Shown here: positions 20,665 to 30,222 of the stretch, piece by piece
Layout: every line of letters begins with the position of its first letter
How positions within the stretch are numbered: the stretch's first letter is position 1
Source: Cymbomonas tetramitiformis
Taxonomy: Eukaryota; Chlorophyta; Pyramimonadophyceae; Pyramimonadales; Pyramimonadaceae
DNA length: 64,000 bases
Assembly (NCBI GenBank): GCA_001247695.2
Contig: LGRX02003713.1
Location: 41,414-105,413, forward strand
Direction of reading: 5' to 3'
The notes under the pieces: model-generated
Told to the model about the DNA's origin: nothing
What the model saw: the letters and a program-made list of their open reading frames with translations, nothing else
Databases searched by the model: none
Translations under genes and position numbers: made by a program

Positions 20665-21411
20665 TATTCCTTCATACCAGATGAGAGCCGCCCTTCGGCC
20701 CTTTTGTGCAAATGGCTGGATCGGTTTCGATGGACTTGCATATGATGCCTACGTTGATCCTATCACTAATATGGGTAGGAATGTTTATGGGAACCCCCGG
20801 TTTGACGGTAAGGAAAGATTCTCAAACTCAGCGGTCATGGCTACCTTAGAACTCGGCCACCGTGCAGCAAGCTCTGTACCAGGATTTCGAGGCATCTGGA
20901 TCCTCCCACTCGTCTCTCCAAAAAATCAAGAAAAGTGGATTGCTAAAGGATTTAAAATAATTTTCAGATTTCCTCATAACACCATTCCGTTCATCCCACA
21001 CGGCTACTGGACGGGAGATGACCCATATGTTCTCCCGGGCGGAGGATGTTACAAAGATGACTTCTCAGATGTTTGTATTATTGCCATTGATAGCCCTCAG
21101 AACCAAAACTTTCCTGCTCATGAATGGAGTGGGACGCAAAGAAAGATTGCAAGATGGTACATCAATGTCCTTCCCGAAAAGAAGATCACCGAAAAAAGAC
21201 TGAATTGCACAGGAGTTGACTCCGCGAGATCTGGCAGGAAGTCTTGAGTGAAAGGAAGCTTGTCATTCCCGACAGCCTTTGCCCGTGGCCCCTCCCGCAG
21301 GAGACCCAGCAGAGTGCCCACCCAACAGAATACTACAAAGGGCACTATGACACGCCTTACACGAACATGGACAACAAACCATTTGTAGAAACTGGCACAT
21401 GGCCCAAATAA
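20665..21411 (+). pseudogene. LINE C-terminal domain, methyltransferase-like NPRF motif
   Basis: It continues the LINE frame directly after AGATG. The domain shows DGLAYDAYVDP, then VYGNPRFDG, then IWILPLVSPKNQEKW and FRFPHNTIPF. That order (an Asp-Ala segment, an NPPF/Y-like motif, a hydrophobic strand ending in Pro, a Trp helix) resembles phage-type N6-adenine methyltransferase domains carried by DIRS elements, but NPR replaces NPP, which would probably be inactive. A frameshift near 21220 leads to the final segment ending GTWPK at 21411. The assignment is tentative. Confidence 0.4.
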
Positions 21412-21426
21412 CTTACTCTACTAATA

Positions 21427-21684
21427 ATGGGTTATCTTCCGAAGCATTTTGGACAGGTTCTTAGCACCACAGGGGTCCATCAGAGAAGACTGAAGCCTCT
21501 CCTCAAGAAGCTTTCCAGGCTACGCAGATACCACACTCGCATTAGACGTGGCGCCTTCCTTAATGGTCATGCTAGAGTCGAGAGCCACGACCCCCTCATA
21601 ACCACACTTAGCCGAATTACTGGTATCACAGAAGAAGAAGCTGTTGAAAGAGCAAACATGTATTTCCTAACCTCCCCTGAATGA
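21427..21684 (+). CDS. small basic ORF at LINE 3' end
   Basis: An 85-residue protein (MGYLPKHFGQVLSTTGVHQR start) that is basic and helical with LKPLLKKLSRLRRYHTRIRR. It starts 13 bp after the preceding stop, so it may belong to the same transcript as a second small ORF. No known domain; it could be a nucleic-acid-binding accessory protein. Confidence 0.4.
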   Translation: MGYLPKHFGQVLSTTGVHQRRLKPLLKKLSRLRRYHTRIRRGAFLNGHARVESHDPLITTLSRITGITEEEAVERANMYFLTSPE

Positions 21685-22195
21685 TTTTCATCTCCACTCC
21701 TTCTCCTCACTCAGATGATTTCTTGATTTACACCTCCTCCCCTCCCCCCTCTTTTTGGTAGGAGGGGTCCCCCCCCTCCTACCTTAGCTCGCCTCCCTCC
21801 ACCCCCACACTCCGCTCCTCCACCCCCGCCTTCCCGACCCTCCATCACCATCCCTCCTCCGCCTCGCTCCCGCCCCTTTTTTCCATCACAGATGCAGCCT
21901 CGCTCCACCTCCACCTCCTCGGCTGCTTCTCCGCCGGCACGGCCTTTTTAGCGCTCTGCGTAGATTTGCCTTGCCGCGGTTTCCTAGGTTGATATGACCT
22001 AGCTAGATGACCCCTTCGGGGTGCGCTATGAGGATGATTCCAGCTCCCTCTGTTCTTCAGTTGCCTGCTTGCAGGATTACAGCGGACTCGTGACTTTGTC
22101 ATTATTCTCAACGTAAATCGTTATATTATTATGAATAAACATCAATAATGAAGACACGGTAATTGCGCACACCTGAAATCGTTGATATAAATGAT
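21685..22195. other. no supported gene; pyrimidine-rich tract
   Basis: 21690-21920 is dominated by CCTCC and CCCCTCC on the plus strand, possibly the 3' untranslated part of the LINE. The rest shows nothing recognisable. Confidence 0.5.
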
Positions 22196-22197
22196 TA

Positions 22198-22546
22198 CAG
22201 TAATCACTCACCTTTAAGAAAACCCGGCGATAAGAAACCAGCCAGCTTTTGGGGGGGGGAGGTACCGAAGTTGTCGAGAAAAGCTGGCTGGTTTTTTTGA
22301 GCTATGGAATCCTCGAAAATAAGAAATATGGGTGCTGGCGCCGCAGGCGGAAATTTTTGAAAATGTCGCCTTTTTAAGTGTGTATCATTGGACTTTTAAG
22401 AGAATTGCTGGCTGATTGAAAGAAAATACTTGCTAATTCTTACCGATTCCATAGGACGCTGGCGCTGGCGGGGGGGGGTACGCAAGTTGGTGGAATTAGC
22501 TGGCTGACCCCAAATCTCCGGTTTTCTTAAAGGTGAGTGATTACTG
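22198..22546. mobile_element. pogo-like MITE (same family as 9580-10136)
   Basis: Inverted ends CAGTAATCACTCACCTTTAA followed by GAAAAC, flanked by TA at 22196-22197 and 22547-22548. It is 349 bp long with CCAGCCAGC and GCTGGCTG strings and GGGGGGG(GA)GGTACC near both ends. No ORF. Confidence 0.9.
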
Positions 22547-22548
22547 TA

Positions 22549-23142
22549 ACCATAATCATAATGAAATCACTTCAGTAGGAGTAGCATGCTGCACGCCCAT
22601 GCCAATTCCGAATTCGTGATGAAGGGGTTAGTTCGGGTAGAGGGGTATCTAATACCCCCTACCCACGGAAGTATATAGTCAGATAATAACTGTCAAAATT
22701 ATTTATTTATTGATTATTTCTGAATCCGCCTGGCCGTGGATTCATCCCCGATACCAGGCGCGCAGGGGCAGGCGGCAAGGCGGGTCCGCGTCTCCTTTTC
22801 TTGTTCGTTGTCGAACCTCACTGTGACACAGACCTCTGGCTCTGCTCTTTATGTTTTAGGACCATTCGAAGCAAATTACCTTACCTTACCTTACCTTACT
22901 CAAGCAAAACGCGAATAGCAGAGCGGGATGATGACACTGTGACGACACTGTGTCAGCGTCATCTGTCCGTCATAGTCATGAACTCGCGATCGAACTGGTT
23001 TTTATATAAAACCGAGTTTACAGTTTTTAAAAAACTGACCTTTCGCTTTGGAGTCTTTCATTTCACTCATCACTGCACTGTTTGTATCAGATTCTTTGTA
23101 TAAATTAAAATACAAAATATAAACGAATGATGAGATGATCGA
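22549..23142. other. no supported gene; short TTACC repeat
   Basis: Five tandem TTACC units at about 22876-22899. If the neighbouring DIRS-like element once had a recombinase gene, it would be expected here, but none was found. Confidence 0.5.
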
Positions 23143-23244
23143 ACGATCAGATTCAGATGGCCTATAGGTGAACAGGCCTAGCGGAGATTTCTTAATTGAG
23201 ATCGACCAAGCCTAGTACTCCTTATGTTTTCTAATCAGCTGCGG

Positions 23245-24972
23245 CTACATAGCCCAGCTTGCATGACACATATGACACATATGTGAATGGAAACCCGGCC
23301 GGTGCCTCCACCCCCCGGCAATCCACGGGTCAGCCGACCGAAAGATTGCCGGGTTGACCATCCAGTCATCATGGTCTCTGATCTTGGAGAGGGCATCAGC
23401 CCGGGTCTCAAACTCCCTGGGCATCCAAAGGGAGGACAAAACCACCCCGTGGTCAGCACAGAAACCATGCACCGCTAATGCCAGCTCCCGGAGCTCCTGA
23501 TGCCTACTGCCAGACTCAATGACAAAATGCACAGCCTGGTTGTCACAAATGACAAGCACCCTCTTCCCTCTCAGCCTGTCAGCAACATCAAATGCCCGGA
23601 GAGAGAGTCAAAACTGCCCCGGAGCTCCCTGAGAGTGGATGACTTCAGTCTGTCTGACATGGTCAGATAACTGTGGCCAAGCAGCTCAGGTCCTCCTAAG
23701 GACTGCTCCAGCCAGGAGCCCCATGCCACCTCAGAGGTGTCCGCATGGACTGTCTCCAGCTGGAGCCCCGCCCCCCTGGGCTCCCAAATGCCTCTCTGGT
23801 GCCTACGGAAGCCGCCAGTCAGCCAAAACTCAAGCTCTGCCCGGAGAGCATCAGAGCCCGGGACGTGAGAGGCCCACGAGCCCCAAGTCAAGGTGTCAGC
23901 AATGAGCACCGCAGCCGCCCTAGCAAACAGTCTGGTGACACCCCCTAGCACAAACCACTGGGCATTGACCAAGCCTGCAAACTTGGCTACGTACAAGCCT
24001 CAGGGGCAACCTATGAAACAGCCTCAACAAGTCTGACACACAAGCACGGATCTTGCTCAGAGCCTTCTCAGGCCCGAACGGGACCCCCCCCCTCCAGGTC
24101 AATGCCTATGCCAATATGCACAAGGGTACGTGTGAAATACAGCTGAGACTTGGCTTCGGCTACGAGCCAGCCAGCCTCCCGCACATCCTGCATAATACGG
24201 TTCAGTACAGCCAAAGCCGCGGGGTCCGTGAGAGTGGGAGCCCTCAATGCAAAAGCAAAATCATCCACGTAGGGGTGCACACGGAATCCGAGACCCCGCC
24301 ACTTACCTACGAGCTCCTTGTTAATCTTCGTGAACACCCAACAAGCTGGGGCTAGACCAAAAGGCAGTACAAAAAACTCAAAGAATCTACCCAGCCACTC
24401 AACAACAACATAGGTACGAGACATCTCGTGAAGGTCAACGTGGTAGTACCCCGACTTATAGTCGAAGTAAAACAACCCATCATCCTTCCTAAGCAAGTCT
24501 ATGAAAGGCTGGAGGTGCTCATACTTGAACTTAGGAAAGATTAAGAAAGCATTGAGCCACTTACCGTTGAAGATCAGCCGTAATTTGTCCCGAGAGTCGT
24601 CCACCATTAAAGGTAGGACAACCCGCGGCTTCCCCGAGACTTCTCTCAAGGCGCCCATAAGCACACACTCCTGCACAGCCTTAGTGACAAAGGCGGTATG
24701 CCTAACAACAGACACGTGATTAGGCAGGTGCACTCGAGGCGGTACCCTGCCATCCTTAAACTTCAAATTAAAACCGTTCTCGATCCAAGACACGTAACGT
24801 ACGAAGAGCGCACGAAGGTCCGCCAAAAAGAAGCACGCTCCCTAAGTCTACCCGCAACGTGAGGCACAGGAACGTCCTGCTCACACAAGGGGACGGCCTC
24901 GCCAATCTCTTCCTCGGACAATTCAAGACCTGAAACACAAGGAAAACAACAGCCCGCAGGCCAAAAGTTCAT
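23245..24972 (-). pseudogene. DIRS-type reverse transcriptase-RNase H polyprotein
   Basis: From the 5' side (24972) the frame reads into LADLRALFVRYVSWIENGFN after a shift near 24830. The RT core has LRLIFNGKWLN, LFYFDYKSGYYHVDLHE (motif A), FFVLPFGLAPACWVFTK (motif B) and YVDDF (motif C, about 24260). After shifts near 24075 and 24000, the RNase H part has HADTSEVAWGSWL, ICDNQAVHFVI and PREFETRADALSK (last catalytic Asp), ending with DWMVNPAIF, the typical tail of DIRS RNase H. It copies the element RNA. At least three frameshifts make it non-functional. Confidence 0.8.
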
Positions 24973-25087
24973 TACAATTTAGGGTTTCGTCCCCAAGAGT
25001 TACATTATGGTTGGGCATTCCACCACAACCGCAAAGCATTCCGCCAAGCCCATTGTTCTAGCCATCGTGGCTCTACATTCTCACAAT

Positions 25088-25942
25088 TTAAACACGGTAT
25101 GTGCCTCTGCCACGGCCTCTGCCGGCTGAGCGCGGCTGCGAGCATTGGTTTTGGTGGTGACCCCATTCGTTACAATTCCAGCATTGGAGCTGGCTGCCAC
25201 GTCCTGCCTGAACCGGCGGTGGTGGCGGAGGCGCCCTAGGAGCAGCCGGACGAGTCGCAGCGAAGGCACCCCTGCCTTGGCCCTTAGTTCGCCCCTTGGC
25301 AGCCGCGGCTTGCGCAGCTTGAAGCTTTTCAGCTTTCACCTCTTTCTCAGCTTTTCGCATCAGCTTTTCATCTTCCTCATCCTCAGCATAAGACTTACGT
25401 TCCAACTTTTCGCAGATCTTTAAGCCAACCTCAGGGCCCTTGTCTAAAACCAACGCTAAGATTTTTGCGCGAGCTTTGGCGCGTGCGATTCCCTTCTCCG
25501 CAGTCTCTGACAGAAATTCCAACGCAAGAGTGACGGTTTCAGGAAGCTCCACACCTTCTAATTCCTTCTTGGCATCAACAAGCGCTAACTGCGACGCAGA
25601 GTGCGCCACGAAGTGGTGCTGAGTCTCGAGGAATTGCTTGCGAAGCCCCTTGTCCTTTCCATCATCGTTGCGAGTCAACTCTAGGCGATCGGACCCTGGA
25701 AGCTGTGAGAGGTCAACTGCTGCTTCCCACGGACGCTTACGGTCACCAGAAGCCACCTGAGAAAGTCCCTTGAGCTCAGCAAGGCGCGCTGTCGCCCTCT
25801 CCATCGGTCGCATCAACTTCTGTTGCGGTTGCGTAAGGTCCTCTCCCTCCTGGAACGCAGCAAAGGCGTTCGCGTACGCCGGCTGCGCGTGCAAATCATC
25901 AATACGCCTCTGGCACAAAATCGGATCGGTGAACCACTCCAT
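25088..25942 (-). CDS. DIRS-like Gag with CCHC zinc knuckle
   Basis: The start at 25942 (MEWFTDPILC) is preferred to the frame-opening methionine at 26029, whose extra residues derive from AT-rich leader. About 284 residues: helical N-terminal domain, a Lys/Glu/Ala-rich coiled segment, a Pro-rich linker (RAPPPPPPV), and CWNCNEWGHHQNQC near the C-terminus, a perfect CX2CX4HX4C knuckle, followed by Arg-Gly repeats. It should bind the element RNA. The frame is intact, unlike pol. It ends 116 bp before the pol start. Confidence 0.75.
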   Translation of the reverse strand: MEWFTDPILCQRRIDDLHAQPAYANAFAAFQEGEDLTQPQQKLMRPMERATARLAELKGLSQVASGDRKRPWEAAVDLSQLPGSDRLELTRNDDGKDKGLRKQFLETQHHFVAHSASQLALVDAKKELEGVELPETVTLALEFLSETAEKGIARAKARAKILALVLDKGPEVGLKICEKLERKSYAEDEEDEKLMRKAEKEVKAEKLQAAQAAAAKGRTKGQGRGAFAATRPAAPRAPPPPPPVQAGRGSQLQCWNCNEWGHHQNQCSQPRSAGRGRGRGTYRV

Positions 25943-26585
25943 AATCAATATACGATATACTACTGAAAATATATATACACTGAAAAAACTTACGGTGTTA
26001 AAGTCCACACACTCACAGTAACACGGCAAGAAGCCTTCTCAGTACCGTTGCTGGCCTCTTAGGCCTCCGACTGATCAGAAAACCTCAGTTTTCAGATCCG
26101 CTCCGTATGACAGTCATACTGCCTGTCATACTACACTGATCAGAAAACCATCAGTTTTGGAACCATTCGCTATGTTTCATCACTGTTTCATCTCCGTTCG
26201 CTGTGTCACGTGTTATGAATTTAGATATGAGTCATTTTGGTGACCATCTCCGTTCCTTTTTTTGTTTTGTTTTGTTTATTTGCTATGTATGAGTTTGCTA
26301 TGTATGAGGATTGAGGAAAGCGAACAGAGATGAAAATTCTGCAGCAGCAAAGCTCAAATCCCAACGGGCGATACAGTCGATTTTTCGATCTCACGATCGC
26401 CAGACGCTAACGATGACAGTGCCACTGCATTCGCGTACATTTGCCGCGACGCCACCCACGCGTTATGACATGATGGCATGTTGGGAAGCAAAAAGCAAAG
26501 CACTGTCGCGCACATGATCCTGCGGTCAGATGGCCTAGTGGAGATCTCTTTTTTATATCGACAGCGCCTAGTATTCATATAAATT

Positions 26586-26830
26586 GGCAAATGACGCTGA
26601 CGAGGCGAGGTGTCACCGTTCAACTCGAACTGACAACTGTCGTGTGAACTCAACGGTCTACAATCGACAATCCAATGCTCGAGACGTCGAGAGCTCTATC
26701 GTTAATCGTATGTCTCAAGATGTCTGAAGACTCACCCAACGGTCGAGCGTAAGTCAAAGTGTGTGACCTCCGTGTGTGACAGACACGAGACATGCCACAA
26801 CACACATGCCACATGAGAGCAAGATGGTCA
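26586..26830. other. no gene; upstream region of host gene
   Basis: AT/GC-balanced sequence without repeats or motifs. It probably holds the proximal promoter of the gene at 26962. Confidence 0.4.
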
Positions 26831-26843
26831 TAGTGCAGAACCA

Positions 26844-26849
26844 TATAAA
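26844..26849 (+). promoter_or_regulatory. TATA box of small secreted-protein gene
   Basis: TATAAA in CCATATAAACC, 113 bp upstream of the ATG; a transcription start about 30 bp downstream would give a leader of about 85 bases. Confidence 0.5.
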
Positions 26850-26961
26850 CCGATAACGTCTAACCTGTTGAGTTCCCGCTTGGCTTGGACCAAATCCAGC
26901 GCAAGGAAAAAAGCATTTGAACTTGAGGACACCGGGCAAGCATCATCACTCAACCTCAACC

Positions 26962-27425
26962 ATGGTTAGGGGAAGTTTTCTCTTTTGGGCGACTTTGTTA
27001 GTCATTCTGTTCGCTGCACTTGTGGCGCCAGCGAGTGCAGAAGAGGGCTCCGCCAGAAAGTTGTTAAGAAGGGGTGGCGATCACACTCACGCGGCGAAAA
27101 GAGCAAGGGAAGAAGAAATGAAACACGCTTTTCCTCCTATGGTACTTTACCCACCGATGCAGATGCAGGCGCATCACAACGGAGGTGGTAACAACGGAGG
27201 ACATGCCGGTGGAGGTGGAGGTGGAGGCGGCCAGCAGCAGCAGCAGGTGGGATTTACCTCTGTCTCTGTCGGATCCTTTCTTTAATGCTTGACATTTTAA
27301 GCTGCATGTCTCTGTCCGATCCTTTCGTTATTTCTTGAATTGTTTAAGAAGCAACGAAAATTCCTGTGATAATTCTGATTCTCGTGTTCTTGCAGTCGCT
27401 AGCAAGGTGGATGATGAATGGTTAA
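26962..27425 (+). CDS. small secreted Gly/Gln-rich protein, two exons
   Basis: Exon 1 (26962-27246) starts at ATGG in the context CAACCATGG. Exon 2 (27396-27425) joins in phase 0 after an intron with GTGGGA at the donor and a pyrimidine-rich TTCTTGCAG acceptor. The product is 104 residues. Residues 1-26 (MVRGSFLFWATLLVILFAAL then VAPASA) form a clear signal peptide with a cleavage site after ASA. The mature protein has a basic segment (KLLRRGGD, AAKRAREEE), a Met/Pro-rich stretch, Gly/His repeats and a Gln run, ending SLARWMMNG. TATA box, splice sites, signal peptide and intact frame mark it as the most convincing host gene here. Function unknown; TGTAA at about 27563 is a possible polyadenylation signal. 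Confidence 0.65.
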
Positions 27426-27429
27426 GCAA

Positions 27430-28974
27430 CTTAAGGCGCTAGATGCTTGTGAAGCGTCGCATGCTTCTTGACACCTCGACAGTAAGAGCCAAATGTAGCT
27501 TAGGCGAACATTGCGCTGTGAACTATTGTTGACATAGAGACACAAGTCCATGATCTTCCTTGTAAATTTAGGTTGTATGGTAACCTTAACAATCGTATTT
27601 TTCTGATATTGAGTCGCTTTAGTTCGCTATTATGGTTCTGTCTCTACATTTATAATTGCCTTTTGGCACGATTTTCGGCGCGAATGGAGATTTAGCACGG
27701 GCAGTTCAGGTGGTAAGATTTTGAGTGCTGTGTGGAGATAAGTCTTCGACCTTGCGAGCGTGAAGGCTAATCTTCGATAGGCTATCAGCATGTCTCTCGT
27801 TGCTCTGCGTAAGGCGGCAGTTTTGCCACACTCCAGCGTGAGGAAGTAGTATCCGATCTCTCGCACCTCTGGGACTTAACAGGTTGGCGCCATGAACCTA
27901 CTCGAGGCACTTCGAACTATCGGCTCAGCCTTGCAAGCAGCAATAGTCATAACGGAGTCTGTCTGCTATTCGTATAAGTAGTGTGAATGCAAGCGAGTGG
28001 ACAGATCTGAGTGCGCGGGGAGACTACTGACACTGCAATCAGGTAGGGTCCAAGTCATACGGCAGATATTCCATGCACATCAGCGTGTGCAAAAGATGAA
28101 AACGTCTCCCAGGTGCCACCTGCCAAATCGAAATGCGCATCAGCTATCCTTATTTGAGATCGGCAACGCAAGATCCAAGGCGCGCAGTACCGATGCCGGC
28201 GGTAGGCATAAGATGACGGCTGCGGGTATCCCCTCCCCGTATGTAAGGTATGTATGTCGGCTGCATCTCGCAGACACCCGATCTCACGGAGCCCTCAGGG
28301 GCAAGTCCTTTTCAAATGGATAGGCCCCAAGGTTCTTTTGAGCCAAAGTAAGTGGAATCTTACAAACAGAGATGTCAGCCATCGGGCACTCTTACTACTA
28401 AATTATTGTGGTGATCATATTCGTGCCGCGATCAAGCAGCAACCGCTTTTTCGCATGCCAGTAACTTCCATAATATTAATTACCTTTATCTTGGATTCCA
28501 ACTACTATACTGCTTTCCTTGCCGGCCTTGCTGTGGTTTTCACTCCAAAATACTCGAACTACGCAGACCTATGTGTCGGAACTCACCTACTTTACAAGGT
28601 GGCGCACCTACCGCTTTCTGGGCAGCCCTTGATCACCGCCTCACCTTTACCCTCCCACAACCTCACAATTATCGCTAGGGTATTGCAGTGTTTGTTTCAC
28701 CTTTAAACACTTTTTCTCCCCTGCTGATAGCTTCAAAATTTCACGAGCTTGACACGTGCATATTACGTACGTGATGATCTATTGCTAAATATAAAGGAAT
28801 AACCAAAATTAAGGGATATCTTTTTTAAATGTTTTGGGAATGTGAATGTTCTGTCATGGATGCAAGGAGTTTTATGTAACTTAAGAATTGTGCGAGAACG
28901 ATCTTTGCAAAAAAATAATTTGTGTGAGCTTTATCCCCGTTTTCGGAATGGATATTCGATAACATAAATTATGT
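27430..28974. other. no supported gene
   Basis: Unique-looking sequence with only short frames, probably the 3' flank of the secreted-protein gene and intergenic DNA. The 150-aa frame at 28254-28706 has no motif or codon signal. Confidence 0.5.
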
Positions 28975-30172
28975 TTGTACCAGGCACACTCCTGATAACT
29001 TATACATATTTATTTCTTTATTTTCTTTTATCTTCTTTCTTTTCTTTTTATGGTTTCTATTGTTTTTGGTGTATCACATAGGCTTCTAGCCTTATATTCC
29101 ACTGTTTATTTGCATGACATATACTGGCTACGCAGCCTAGCAATACTATCACTTTTCGATATAATGTATGGTCGCAAACCTATAACATCTATATCCCTAT
29201 GTTCAGTCTTGGCATACAGCCTAACACTAACATGTAAAACTTGTCCTTAATTTCTCTTGATCAACACTAACTGAGGTTCACTTTTTCCAAGCTTCCCCTT
29301 TCAACATGTTGCTTTTTAACAATCGGCACTAGCAGGATTCCTAGATTGACATCTGTCATCGGCCAATTACCAGCAGCCCATGCCTGATTCTGTTACTCCT
29401 CCGCCAATCATCAGGCAGATCATAATACTTGTATTGCCATTGCAGATGTTCTCCTGGAATCTACCATGAATCATTTCATTACAGATCTTCTCCTGAAATC
29501 TGCTTTATCATCGATTATTTTCCCCACTCGCTCACTTATGTGAATATCCGATAACTCCCCATTATTCGCGAGTGGGGCATGCACGCTCGGGGCATACGCC
29601 TTGGGGCATACCCATGGGGCATACACCTTGCCCCATGGGCATACCAATGGGGCATACGCCTTGGGGCATACGCCTTGGGGCATACGCCTCGGGGCATACC
29701 CCTGGGGCATACGCCTTGGGGCATACCCCCGGGGCATACGCCTTGGGGCATACCCATGGGGCATACGCCTCGGGGCATACCCATGGGGCATACGCCTTGG
29801 GGCATACGCCTTGGGGCATACGCCTTGGGGCATACGCCTTGGGGCATACGCCTTGGGGCATACGCCTTGGGGCATAGCCCTGGGGCATGCGCCTTGGGGC
29901 ACAGCCCTGGGGGCATACGCCTCGGGGCATACCCACCCATGGGGCATACGCCTTGGGGCATAGCCCTGGGGCATACGCCTTGGGGCATACGCCTTGGGGC
30001 ATAGCCCTGGGGCATACCCCTGGGGCATGCGCCTTGGGGCATACCCCCAGGGCATACGCCTCAAGGCATACGTCTCGGGGCATACCCATGGGGCATACGC
30101 CTTGAGCTGGGGGCATACGCCTCGGGGCATACCCATGGGGCATACGCCTTCCGGCCGTGCCTCCCGGTACAA
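28975..30172. mobile_element. TTGTACC element, copy 1, with 14-bp VNTR
   Basis: Starts TTGTACCAGGCAC and ends GTGCCTCCCGGTACAA, so the ends form short imperfect inverted repeats. It shares more than 600 bp of nearly identical leader with 53782-54384, then a 14-bp tandem array. Copies differ mainly in array length and a few indels. No flanking duplication was found. No credible protein: the frames in the array only mirror the repeat. Confidence 0.75.
29573..30150. repeat. 14-bp tandem array GGGGCATACGCCTT
   Basis: About 40 units alternating GGGGCATACGCCTT with GGGGCATACCCATG-type variants. Because 14 is not a multiple of three, three units give a 14-residue peptide period in all open frames, which explains the long spurious frames on both strands. 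Confidence 0.95.
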
Positions 30173-30222
30173 CTCCTCCCCCCTCAAGAGCGGCCTATCT
30201 CCCGATGCCGCTCCCGGTGTCG

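Larger units (their letters stand above)
12726..21684 (+). mobile_element. LINE (non-LTR retrotransposon) tail, split by nested insertions
   Basis: After removing the insertions 12941-14302 and 15513-20659 and one copy of each target duplication, one largely continuous plus-strand reading frame remains: RNase H, CCHC zinc finger, a long C-terminal domain, then a small second ORF. No reverse transcriptase core is present, so the copy is truncated at its 5' end near 12.7 kb, as is common for LINEs. The 3' end probably lies in the pyrimidine-rich stretch after 21684; no poly-A tail was identified. Confidence 0.75.
23143..26585 (-). mobile_element. DIRS/Ngaro-like retrotransposon, decayed
   Basis: Gag with zinc knuckle followed by reverse transcriptase and RNase H of the DIRS type. 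Similar direct repeats stand at both ends: CAGATGGCCT, then GGAGAT-TCTT, GAC and GCCTAGTA at about 23150-23220 and again at 26524-26575, as expected for the split direct repeats of this group. No tyrosine recombinase was found. Several frameshifts are present. Confidence 0.65.

Noticed and set aside
22876..22900. TTACC tandem units considered as telomere-like repeat
   Set aside because: Only five units, and the motif does not match known telomere repeats.
29471..30187. Long frames on both strands with MPQGYAPRR or GHTPWGIR peptides
   Set aside because: They are translations of the 14-bp tandem array; all frames are open because the unit lacks stop codons.
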